NCBI GenBank assembly: GCA_030631505.1 | Contig: DAOVKX010000027.1 | Location: 1 to 12,026, forward strand | Direction of reading: 5' to 3' | DNA length: 12,026 nucleotides | Source: Candidatus Nanohaloarchaea archaeon | Lineage (GTDB): Archaea > EX4484-52 > DAOVKX01 | Shown here: positions 6,501 to 12,021 of the stretch, in pieces | Layout: the number at the start of each line of letters is the position of its first letter | Numbering within the stretch: the stretch's first letter is position 1 | The notes under the pieces: generated by a model | Database searches by the model: none | What the model was told of the DNA's origin: nothing | The model's input: only the letters and a program-made list of their open reading frames with translations | Position numbers and translations under genes: made by a program

Positions 6501-7809
6501 AATGTCTATTATGGCACATAAAGTCAAAGTCATGAAGGGGAAAACATTCAGATTAAATCTTTGCGTATGCAAGCCATATAATGCGGATTTTGACGGGGAT
6601 GAAATGAACCTGCATGTCCCGCAAACAGCTGAAGCCAGGGCTGAAGCAAAGGAATTAATGCTTGTTGAAAAAAACATACGCTCTCCAAGATTCGGGGGGC
6701 CTATCATAGGTTGTGACCAAGATTACATTTCAGGTTCGTATTTATTAACAAAACGAGGCACTGAGTTGTCCAAAAAAGATGTTTCCCAAATCCTGGCAAA
6801 TGCAGAAATCAAAGAAAACCTGAACAAAGATAAATACTCAGGAAAGGAAGTGTTCAGCTTCTCACTGCCGAAAAATATGAACCTTGAGTACAAAGCGAAA
6901 AATTTCTGTAAGCGGTGCGAAGACTGCATGAAAGAAAAATGCCCTTATGATGCTTACGTATCCATAAAGGGTGGTGAACTGAAAAGCGGTTTAATTGATA
7001 ATGAAGGGCTTGCATCATTCAAGAGCAGGTTAATTGATAAAATAGACAGTGATTTTGGGCACGAGGAAGGGAGGAAATTCATAGAAAGAATTACAAAAAT
7101 AACAATGGAATTTTTAATGAAGAAAGGATTTACAATATCTATAAGTGAACAGGATGTCTCCAAGAAAATCAGGAAGAAAATTGATTCATTTATAAGCATG
7201 CATCTGGAAAAAGTCGATCAGCTAATTGAGGACTATAAAAAAGGCAAAATTCAGGCGCTTCCGGGAACAAAAGTCAAGGATACGCTGGAAGACCTGATAT
7301 TAAAGGAATTATGGGAAATAACAAACAAAACCCAGAAAGTGATAAATGATGAAATGAGTGAAAACAGTGCGACAATCATGGCTAAAAGCGGTGCAAGAGG
7401 AAATATCCAGAACCTGACTTTCATGTCAGGAGTGGTAGGCCAGGAGACTATCAAGGGCAGACGTATCCACAGAGGATATAAAAACAGGACTTTGCCTCAT
7501 TTTGATGAAAATGACTTATCTTCTGAAGCGCATGGCTTTGTCAAATCATCTTTCAAAACAGGGGTAAATCCAATTGAATTCTTCTTTGAAGTTATGAAGG
7601 GAAGGGAAGGCATTATGGATTCTTCCCTGAAGACAAGAATAAGTGGGTATATGCAGAGACGATTAATAAATGCCCTTCAGGATGTAAAAATCGATTATGA
7701 TAACACTGTGAGAACATGCGAGGGCAATGTTGTGCAGTTCATCCCGGGCGAGGATAACATAGACCCTGCAAAAAGCGACTGGGGAAAATTAATTAAAACA
7801 GGTAGATAA
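3529..7809 (+). CDS. rpoB1-rpoA1: Fused DNA-directed RNA polymerase subunits B' and A' (RpoB'-RpoA')
   Basis: A single 1426-codon ORF. Residues 1-602 are a complete B' (C-terminal half of Rpo2): EYLDADEEENAYVAL, HTHLELDP, YGYNIEDG (213-220), GDKFATKHGQKG, NPHAIPSRMTVGQLLE, GGLRLGEMEKDCLVGHGAS, and a zinc site C542, C545, C560, C563. Residues 603-1426 are a complete A' (N-terminal part of the largest subunit): it starts MKEIKFSLMSPQMV, has the clamp zinc cluster C655, C658, C665, H668, a second site C695, C698, C717, C720, the RHRSGR...GKRVNFSARTVISPD switch region, and the catalytic loop NADFDGD (1018-1024) whose three Asp hold the active-site Mg2+. The bridge-helix region and QRRLINALQDV follow. 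The halves are normally separate genes. The joint is PENESGGN (595-602) before M603, with no stop, but one added A in AAAA (5315-5318) would bring TGA into frame after residue 597, so a sequencing or real single-base deletion explains the fusion. ATG 3529 and 3532 are both possible starts; GGTG upstream favours 3532. Confidence 0.93.
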   Translation: MMSDIYLDGRFAGTCDDPEKMIKSLIDKRRNGIIARSMNVCYQKDKDEIQINLDSGRVRRPLVVVENENVLLTDEHIKQLNAKKITWNDLIKKGVIEYLDADEEENAYVALKREDVTKKHTHLELDPILVFGVASSTLAYPERDRGDRLNYGSRMAVQAVGIPSHNYTIRDDTTSDILVYPQKPIVETDSMECAGVNSHPIGQNLVIAIMPYYGYNIEDGLIINKASLERGLGRSITFRTYSTEGRRYWGGQEDEIGIPEKTVRGYKSEESYKKLDEDGIIVPGTIVESGDILVGKTSPLRFLGITKEIRMGIQNTRENSLTVKKGESGTVEKVILTQSGDGNKLIKVVIHETKEPEVGDKFATKHGQKGVVSLIVPEEDMPFTADGLTPDIIINPHAIPSRMTVGQLLEILAGKTGALVGERFNGTAFKGDEEKIRKALKAVGFRDDGKETMYNGITGDKIESSILIGIGHYHRLYHMVYKKLHARSRGPVALLTKQPTEGRAKEGGLRLGEMEKDCLVGHGASLVLKERFGSDKITIPICKKCGIVAIEDKIKGRISCPICKDKETAPVNMSYAFKLMLDELLSMLIYPRIIPENESGGNMKEIKFSLMSPQMVKKLSVMEMDSSEVYDADAYPIDGGVMDPKMGVIDPGMRCKTCGGRLGECSGHFGHIELAKPVINSFYVKITKKLLTHTCSKCGALLVDAKNIQKTKIDKTCSKCGENQEPIKFEKPLTFRRNKRFLTAEEIREQFEKISNKDAELLGVSGGRPEWLIVTLLPVPPITMRPSITLTGGERSEDDLTHKLVDVVRINQRFADNLELGAPDFILEDLMELLQYHVSTYFDNEISGLPPARHRSGRQLKTIAQRLKAKEGRFRHNLTGKRVNFSARTVISPDSNISLNEVGVPDGIAKELTIPIKVTDKNKKDIKSCIKRGPNEINGANYIIRIDGLKKKITDINKDTIAKEIETGDIVEKHISDGDIVLFNRQPSLHRMSIMAHKVKVMKGKTFRLNLCVCKPYNADFDGDEMNLHVPQTAEARAEAKELMLVEKNIRSPRFGGPIIGCDQDYISGSYLLTKRGTELSKKDVSQILANAEIKENLNKDKYSGKEVFSFSLPKNMNLEYKAKNFCKRCEDCMKEKCPYDAYVSIKGGELKSGLIDNEGLASFKSRLIDKIDSDFGHEEGRKFIERITKITMEFLMKKGFTISISEQDVSKKIRKKIDSFISMHLEKVDQLIEDYKKGKIQALPGTKVKDTLEDLILKELWEITNKTQKVINDEMSENSATIMAKSGARGNIQNLTFMSGVVGQETIKGRRIHRGYKNRTLPHFDENDLSSEAHGFVKSSFKTGVNPIEFFFEVMKGREGIMDSSLKTRISGYMQRRLINALQDVKIDYDNTVRTCEGNVVQFIPGEDNIDPAKSDWGKLIKTGR
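5311..5337 (+). other. B'-A' junction
   Basis: Linker codons 595-602 followed by ATG (5335-5337), the position where a stand-alone RpoA' would start. GGCGG (5326-5330) sits four bases before this ATG, a degenerate Shine-Dalgarno that could be a relic or could still allow separate A' translation. TGA at 5319-5321 is one base out of frame. Confidence 0.7.
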
Positions 7810-7810
7810 A

Positions 7811-9031
7811 ATGGCAGAGGAAAAAGTTGAGAAAGCAGAAGAAAAACCGCAAGAATCCGCCGAGGAGGATTCTGCAGAAGTGAAAATTGAAAATAAGGAT
7901 AAGGAAAGAAAAACAACTAATCTGGAGAAAAACGTATTAATTAAAACTGATAATGACGCTTTAATCAATTATTATGAGAAAAAGGCAGAGGAAGCAAATC
8001 TAACAGAAAACAGGAGCGAATTAAAGAAGCGATATGAAAAAATGAAATACGAATCAGGAGAAGCTATTGGAGTAATCGCTGCACAATCAATAGCAGAGCC
8101 GGCCACACAGACAACGCTTCAGTCATACCACCGAGTCAGTGGAGGTAAACTGCTCACTACAAAAGGATTGCCAAGGATAATAGAAATATTTGATGCAAGG
8201 GCTGAGCCAAAAACGCCGATGATGAAAATTTATCTGGAGGATGACCATAACACAAAAGAAAAAGCTCTGGAAATTGCATCAATTGTCAAAGAAAGCAAAT
8301 TAAAGCAGATAATTTCTGAAGACTCGCTTGATATGGTTAATTTAAAAGTTGAAATTAAACTGGATGAAAACCAGATAAAGAATTTACAGATAAACATTGA
8401 TGACGCAGTCAAGACCATGAAAAAGAATGTAAAAAACGTGAATATAACTGCAGAGGACAATGTAATAATAATTGAGTCCAAAAAAACCAATATTTCCATA
8501 AATGAACTTCAGATGCTGAGGATTAAAGTACGGGAAATGCCGATAAAAGGGACAAAAGGAGTAGAGCAGTGCATTATAGAAAAAGAAGGAGAGCTGTGGG
8601 TTATATATACTCTTGGTTCCAACCTGAAAAAAGTTTTAAAGATTGAGGGTGTGGACAGCAAAAAAACCACGACAAACAACATAAAGGAAATCGCCTCTGT
8701 ACTGGGGATTGAAGCCGGAAGAAGTGCTATAATAAACGAAGTAACTGATACTTTAAGGGAACAGGGTGTTGATACAGATACAAGGCATCTTTTGCTTGTA
8801 GCAGATGTTATGGCTTGGCATGGTGTAATTGACTCAATCGGAAGGTATGGTGTATCGGGCAAGAAAAAGTCAATTCTTGCAAGAGCAAATTTCGAGGAAA
8901 CAATAAAGCACCTGACAAATGCCGCAATTGGAGGAGAAACTGAGGAGTTTAAAGGAATTATAGAAAACGTTATGGTTGGAAACCTGGCTCCAGTCGGCAC
9001 AGGGTTGGTTAAATTAAAGCTTAAAGGATAA
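7811..9031 (+). CDS. rpoA2: DNA-directed RNA polymerase subunit A'' (Rpo1 C-terminal part)
   Basis: 406 residues, the C-terminal part of the largest subunit, containing the trigger loop, jaw and the end of the clamp. It follows rpoA' with one base between. Residues 1-40 are a Glu/Lys-rich, probably disordered extension (MAEEKVEKAEEKPQESAEED...), longer than usual. The core starts at SGEAIGVIAAQSIAEPATQ (82-100), the trigger helix region. The catalytic trigger-loop His is kept (H107), but the usual TLRTFH / TLNTFH reads TLQSYH and the loop tip reads RVSGGKLLTTKGLPR. GLPRIIEIFDARAEPKTP, LLLVADVMAWHGVIDSIGRYGVSG, SILARANFEETIKHL and the ending MVGNLAPVGTGLVKL are classic A''. A GGTAGAT ahead of the ATG resembles the local Shine-Dalgarno. 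Membership is certain; the divergence around the trigger loop is real in this sequence. Confidence 0.95.
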   Translation: MAEEKVEKAEEKPQESAEEDSAEVKIENKDKERKTTNLEKNVLIKTDNDALINYYEKKAEEANLTENRSELKKRYEKMKYESGEAIGVIAAQSIAEPATQTTLQSYHRVSGGKLLTTKGLPRIIEIFDARAEPKTPMMKIYLEDDHNTKEKALEIASIVKESKLKQIISEDSLDMVNLKVEIKLDENQIKNLQINIDDAVKTMKKNVKNVNITAEDNVIIIESKKTNISINELQMLRIKVREMPIKGTKGVEQCIIEKEGELWVIYTLGSNLKKVLKIEGVDSKKTTTNNIKEIASVLGIEAGRSAIINEVTDTLREQGVDTDTRHLLLVADVMAWHGVIDSIGRYGVSGKKKSILARANFEETIKHLTNAAIGGETEEFKGIIENVMVGNLAPVGTGLVKLKLKG

Positions 9032-9212
9032 CGTGTTTTGAAAATAGTTCGGAATTAAAATTCCTCCTATCTTGTTTCGGTTAAATGAATGACAAGATGA
9101 TTCGGAAATGTAAACCTTTCCTCTCATTTTCATAAAAGCCGTTGGTGAAGTATTTTGAAAATTGCAAAAATCAGAGATTTTCTGATTTTCAATTTGGCTA
9201 TTGGTGATACAT
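9032..9212 (+). other. Gap between rpoA'' and rpl30e with hairpins and a duplicated initiation region
   Basis: 181 bases. A hairpin ATCTTGT/ACAAGAT occurs at 9069-9075 and 9092-9098 approximately. A longer one pairs 9159-9164 plus 9167-9175 with 9181-9195 (fifteen pairs, two-base bulge). Ahead of it, TTGGTGAAG (9142-9150) and TTGAAAATTG (9155-9164) form an imperfect copy of the rpl30e Shine-Dalgarno and start. From TTG 9155 a 22-codon ORF runs to TGA at 9221-9223, overlapping the rpl30e start. I see no clear TATA box; CATAAAAG (9131-9138) is a weak candidate. Confidence 0.5.
9159..9195 (+). promoter_or_regulatory. Stable AT-rich hairpin just upstream of the rpl30e ribosome-binding site
   Basis: AAAATCAGA (9167-9175) pairs with TCTGATTTT (9181-9189) around a five-base loop, extended by AAATTG (9159-9164) with CAATTT (9190-9195) after a two-base bulge. 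The stem ends eight bases before the rpl30e GGTGAT. It could be a processing site, an RNA-level regulator or a transcription pause; sequence alone does not decide. Confidence 0.4.
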
Positions 9213-9476
9213 TTGAAAATTGAAGAAGAGATTAAGAGCGCAATGGAAGAAAATAAATTGATTTTTGGATCAAAAAAGACAATAAAAAGTATAAAACTAA
9301 ATAAGGTTAAACTAGTCATAATTTCATCCAACTGCCCAAAGAGCATAAAAGAGGACATAGTCCATAACGCAAAAATAGCGAATATTGATGTAAGGGAATT
9401 CGAAGGAAAAGGTGTTGATTTGGGCGCAGTCTGTAAAAAACCATTTCAGGTAAGTACTTTAGGGCTTAGCAGGTAA
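9213..9476 (+). CDS. rpl30e: Ribosomal protein eL30 (L30e)
   Basis: 87-residue large-subunit ribosomal protein of the L7Ae/L30e fold, which binds kink-turn-like RNA. Family features: IFGSKKTIKSIKLNKVKLVIISSNCPKSIKEDIVHNAKIANIDVREFEG, then GVDLGAVCKKPFQVSTLGL at the C-terminus. I place the start at TTG 9213, not at the in-frame TTG 9201 further upstream: GGTGAT (9203-9208) is then a well-spaced Shine-Dalgarno, exactly as at rpoH, and the protein begins MKIEEEIKSAMEENK, matching family length. The stop codon is embedded in the GGTAATCC that serves nusA. Position between rpoA'' and nusA is the conserved archaeal one. Confidence 0.93.
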   Translation: MKIEEEIKSAMEENKLIFGSKKTIKSIKLNKVKLVIISSNCPKSIKEDIVHNAKIANIDVREFEGKGVDLGAVCKKPFQVSTLGLSR

Positions 9477-9482
9477 TCCTTT

Positions 9483-9890
9483 ATGGGAGTAAAATTCAGA
9501 ACAGACGACTTAAGAGATATTGCCCTTTTTGAAAAGATTACAAAAGCAAGAGTAGTAGACTGCATTCCCCAACAGGAAACCATATATTTCGTGGTAAATG
9601 AGAACAAACTGGGTTCAATTATTGGCAAAAACGGGGAAAAAATTAAAAATCTGGAAAAACTCATGCGTAAAAGAATAAAAATTTTTAAATACTCCGATAA
9701 TATTAAAACATTTACAGAACATCTTATAACTGTGCCTGTTAATGAAATCAAAATAAAAAATAATGTCGTTAAAGTTAACGTAAGCCGGAGAAAGAAACCG
9801 ATAATAGTCGGCAAAAACGGGGAAAAAATTAAAATAATAAAGGAGTTTTTAAGGCGAAAGTTTAAAATCAGCGACATTGTACTGGAATAA
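9483..9890 (+). CDS. nusA: Archaeal NusA-like transcription factor (two KH domains)
   Basis: 135 residues; archaeal NusA consists of the KH RNA-binding pair only, without the S1 and N-terminal polymerase-binding domains of bacterial NusA. KH signatures: IIGKNGEKIKNLEKLM (GxxG at 48-51) and IVGKNGEKIKIIKEFL (GxxG at 110-113). The N-terminal helix RTDDLRDIALFEKITKARVVDCI is typical of the family. The eight codons for GKNGEKIK are identical at every base in the two KH domains (9624-9648 and 9810-9834, 25 bases). GGTAATCC overlapping the rpl30e stop acts as Shine-Dalgarno. The role is presumed in transcription elongation or termination and RNA binding; the archaeal protein is less well characterised than the bacterial one. 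Confidence 0.92.
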   Translation: MGVKFRTDDLRDIALFEKITKARVVDCIPQQETIYFVVNENKLGSIIGKNGEKIKNLEKLMRKRIKIFKYSDNIKTFTEHLITVPVNEIKIKNNVVKVNVSRRKKPIIVGKNGEKIKIIKEFLRRKFKISDIVLE

Positions 9891-10066
9891 GATATATGAG
9901 TGGAATTAAGAAGATTTGTTAGTTTCCATATTTTGTATTGGTTAAATCATTAGAAAATCTTTGATTTTCTATGCCTTTTGTTTGATTGAAATTGGTAAGA
10001 AAATTGCAGGACTGGTGTCCTTGATTTTTATTGATTCGTTGATAAAATTGGTTAATTGGTGAGAAA
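9891..10066 (+). other. Gap between nusA and rps12 with a hairpin and a degenerate initiation-site copy
   Basis: 176 bases without a supported gene. It holds a perfect nine-pair hairpin (9951-9971) and, at 9992-10015, a sequence closely resembling the rps12 initiation region at 10056-10078 (TTGGTAAGAAAATTGC against TTGGTGAGAAAATGCC). GGAATTAA and GGTTAAAT occur here (9902, 9940) as in the rpl30e upstream gap (9051, 9079). No convincing TATA box. Confidence 0.45.
9951..9971 (+). promoter_or_regulatory. Perfect nine-pair hairpin between nusA and rps12
   Basis: TAGAAAATC (9951-9959) pairs with GATTTTCTA (9963-9971) around TTT. The arm GATTTTCT also occurs in the rpl30e upstream hairpin (9176-9183). 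There is no T-run directly after it, so a classical terminator is unlikely; it may mark an mRNA processing or pausing site. Confidence 0.4.
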
Positions 10067-10489
10067 ATGCCTGGATTGTATGCTGCAAGGAATATAAAAC
10101 GAAAGAGAAAAAGCGACAGATGGAAAGATATAGACTACAAAAGAAGAGTGTTGAAACTAAAAAAGAGAAAAGACCCTCTTAGAGGCAGCACCCAGGCAAA
10201 GGGGATTGTTCTGGAAAAAAGGCAGTTAGAGCAAAAGCAGCCAAGTTCCGGGATGATAAAATGCGTTAGGATACAGCTGATAAAAAATGGGAAACAGATT
10301 ACTGCTTTTGTTCCTGGTGACGGAGCTATAAATCATATTCAAGAGCATGATGAAGTGCTAATTGAAGGCATAGGCGGTTCAGAAGGAGGACCGAAAGGGA
10401 GTCTGCCGTGTGTTAAATGGAAAGTCATAAAAGTTAACAATCTTTCCCTGGATGCATTGCTAAAAGGCAAGGTTAAAAGGGCAACGTAG
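10067..10489 (+). CDS. rps12: Ribosomal protein uS12 (S12)
   Basis: 140 residues; small-subunit protein at the decoding centre that monitors codon-anticodon pairing. The archaeal/eukaryotic form is recognised by GLYAARNIKRKRKSDRW (3-19), DPLRGSTQAKGIVLEK, VRIQLIKNGKQITAFVPGDGAINHIQEHDEVLIEGIGG (67-104) and WKVIKVNNLSLDALLKGK. The decoding loop, usually QPNSAxRK, reads QPSSGMIK (58-65), and the usual GVRYKV near the C-terminus reads CVKWKV. GGTGAG (10058-10063) is the ribosome-binding site for ATG 10067. The stop TAG is part of the GGTAATC used by rps7 eight bases downstream, suggesting coupled translation of the pair. Confidence 0.95.
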   Translation: MPGLYAARNIKRKRKSDRWKDIDYKRRVLKLKKRKDPLRGSTQAKGIVLEKRQLEQKQPSSGMIKCVRIQLIKNGKQITAFVPGDGAINHIQEHDEVLIEGIGGSEGGPKGSLPCVKWKVIKVNNLSLDALLKGKVKRAT

Positions 10490-10497
10490 GTAATCTT

Positions 10498-11091
10498 ATG
10501 GTAAAGTTATTTGACAAATGGGAATGTGAAAACATAGAAGTAAAAGATTTGGGTATTGCAAAATATATCAAGCTACAGCCCGTTATGGTTCCAAGAAGTG
10601 GGGGAAAACATGAGAAAAAGCAGTTTTACAAATCAAGACTGCATATAGTTGAACGGCTGATGAACAAACTTTTTGTTTCCGGCCATAGAGGGAAAAAACA
10701 TAAGATTTCATCAGGAAACAACATCGGCAAATCTTTCAGAATGTATAAAACAGTTAAGGAAGCGCTGGAAATCATCGAACAACGGACCAAGAAAAATCCT
10801 GTTGAAGTCCTGGTGAGGGCAATAGAGAATGCAGCGCCAATTGAGGAAGTTATTACTTTCCAGAAAGGAGGTATTTTTGCAAGAGAAGGTGTTGTAACAT
10901 CGCCCCAGAGAAGAGTGGACCTTGTTTTAAAGCATCTTGCCCAGGGAACATACCAAAAATCGTTCAAGAGCAAAAAATCCGCAGCCCAGTGCCTTGCAGA
11001 TGAAATAATACTAACACACAACAACGACAGCAAGACTTTTGCTATTTCTGAAAAAATGAGACGGGAAAAAGAAGCAAGCGGCGCGAGATAA
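10498..11091 (+). CDS. rps7: Ribosomal protein uS7 (S7)
   Basis: 197 residues; primary 16S-rRNA-binding protein that nucleates assembly of the small-subunit head and lines the E site. Family features: LFDKWECENIEVKDLGIAKYI at the N-terminus, the archaeal HIVERLMNKLFVSGH region, KKHK, ALEIIEQRTKKNPVEVLVRAIENAAPIEEVITF (86-121), SPQRRVDLVLKHLAQGT, and LADEIILTHNNDSKTFAISEKMRREKEASGAR at the end. The Shine-Dalgarno GGTAATC overlaps the rps12 stop. It is the last operon gene here; the 93-base gap after it is AT-rich, with no elongation-factor or S10 gene, and the next gene faces the operon. Confidence 0.95.
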   Translation: MVKLFDKWECENIEVKDLGIAKYIKLQPVMVPRSGGKHEKKQFYKSRLHIVERLMNKLFVSGHRGKKHKISSGNNIGKSFRMYKTVKEALEIIEQRTKKNPVEVLVRAIENAAPIEEVITFQKGGIFAREGVVTSPQRRVDLVLKHLAQGTYQKSFKSKKSAAQCLADEIILTHNNDSKTFAISEKMRREKEASGAR

Positions 11092-11184
11092 GTTGCTGTA
11101 TCGCTCTGTCTTTAACATGTGAAGTTTAATGAAATTTTAGTATAGCAAAGTATATCTAAAGAGTTCAAACCTCTGTAAATTAGA

Positions 11185-12021
11185 TTATCTTTTCAATAAA
11201 TATGTTGACGTAATTATTAATAATCCTCCAACTGCCAGATTCCATGTCAGCGCTTCCTTAAAGATAATTATTCCAAATATAACTGCACTTATAACTTCCA
11301 CATATGTTAAATGTGAGGCTGTTGACGCATTTATTTTTTTAAGTGCTGAAAAAAAGAAAATAAAACCAATTAAGCCAATGAGTAATCCATAAGTAATCCC
11401 TACTCCGGTTTGAATTAAAGTTGGGTACGGTTGATTAATAAATATAAATGGCAAAAACATTAAAAAACCGACAATGTTTTGATAAAAAATAGTTTTATAT
11501 TTTGAGTTTTTATTTGATTCTCTTTTGAAAATCACAATTACCAGAGCGTGTAAAATTGCCACTAATAACATGAAAAATAATCCTAAAAACTCAAGATTTT
11601 CAAAAGAGATAGTCTGATTGAAAAATATGAGGACAATTCCAATAAATGCCAGCAACAGTAAATAAACATTTCTTTTTGCAATGTGTTCTTTTAAAATAAT
11701 AATACTAAATATTGTAGCAAATATTGGCCAAGTGTAAACAACAATTATGGCAGTACTCAAAGGAGATAACAGAAAACCAAACATCATAAGCAGTGTCTTG
11801 ATAGCAAAAAGAAATGATGCAAAAAACATCAAAGATTTGTTCTCAACATCAAACAATTTTATTTTTCTGATTTTAAAATATATCAGAAGGATAATAGTAG
11901 GGATTGCTAACCTAAAAAAGGAAATTGTAGTTGGCGGCAAATCCAACAGTTTTATGAATACACCATTTGTACCCCAAATAGTTGCAGCGATAATTACTTC
12001 AAGATAAGGATTATGTTTCAT
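11185..12021 (-). CDS. EamA-family (drug/metabolite transporter superfamily) membrane protein
   Basis: 278 residues with about ten hydrophobic segments in two repeated halves (roughly 5-137 and 147-276), the normal layout and length of DMT/EamA exporters. Landmarks: IIAATIWGTNGVFIK (first helix, with the typical WG), FFRLAIPTIILL, the first half ending LAFIGIVLIFF, and LKKINASTASHLTYVEVISAVIFGIIIFKEAL (family-typical helix 9 region with the Glu before the last helices) followed by GGLLIITSTYLL. The substrate cannot be predicted; members export amino acids, nucleotides or drugs. The ATG at 12021 is five bases from the window end, so promoter and neighbours are not visible. It is convergent with rps7 and functionally unrelated; the coding region looks more AT-rich than the operon. 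Confidence 0.88.
   Translation of the reverse strand: MKHNPYLEVIIAATIWGTNGVFIKLLDLPPTTISFFRLAIPTIILLIYFKIRKIKLFDVENKSLMFFASFLFAIKTLLMMFGFLLSPLSTAIIVVYTWPIFATIFSIIILKEHIAKRNVYLLLLAFIGIVLIFFNQTISFENLEFLGLFFMLLVAILHALVIVIFKRESNKNSKYKTIFYQNIVGFLMFLPFIFINQPYPTLIQTGVGITYGLLIGLIGFIFFFSALKKINASTASHLTYVEVISAVIFGIIIFKEALTWNLAVGGLLIITSTYLLKR

Noticed and set aside
8509..9000. 163-codon open frame on the minus strand
   Set aside because: It is antisense to the conserved C-terminal part of rpoA''. Its protein is a Ser/Phe/Ile-rich shadow without family features.
9201..9212. TTG at 9201 as the rpl30e start
   Set aside because: This would place the GGTGAT Shine-Dalgarno inside the coding region and add four residues absent from the family; TTG 9213 fits the spacing.
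11160..11174. AGAG/CTCT hairpin between rps7 and the transporter as a bidirectional terminator
   Set aside because: Only four pairs and no adjacent T-run on either strand.
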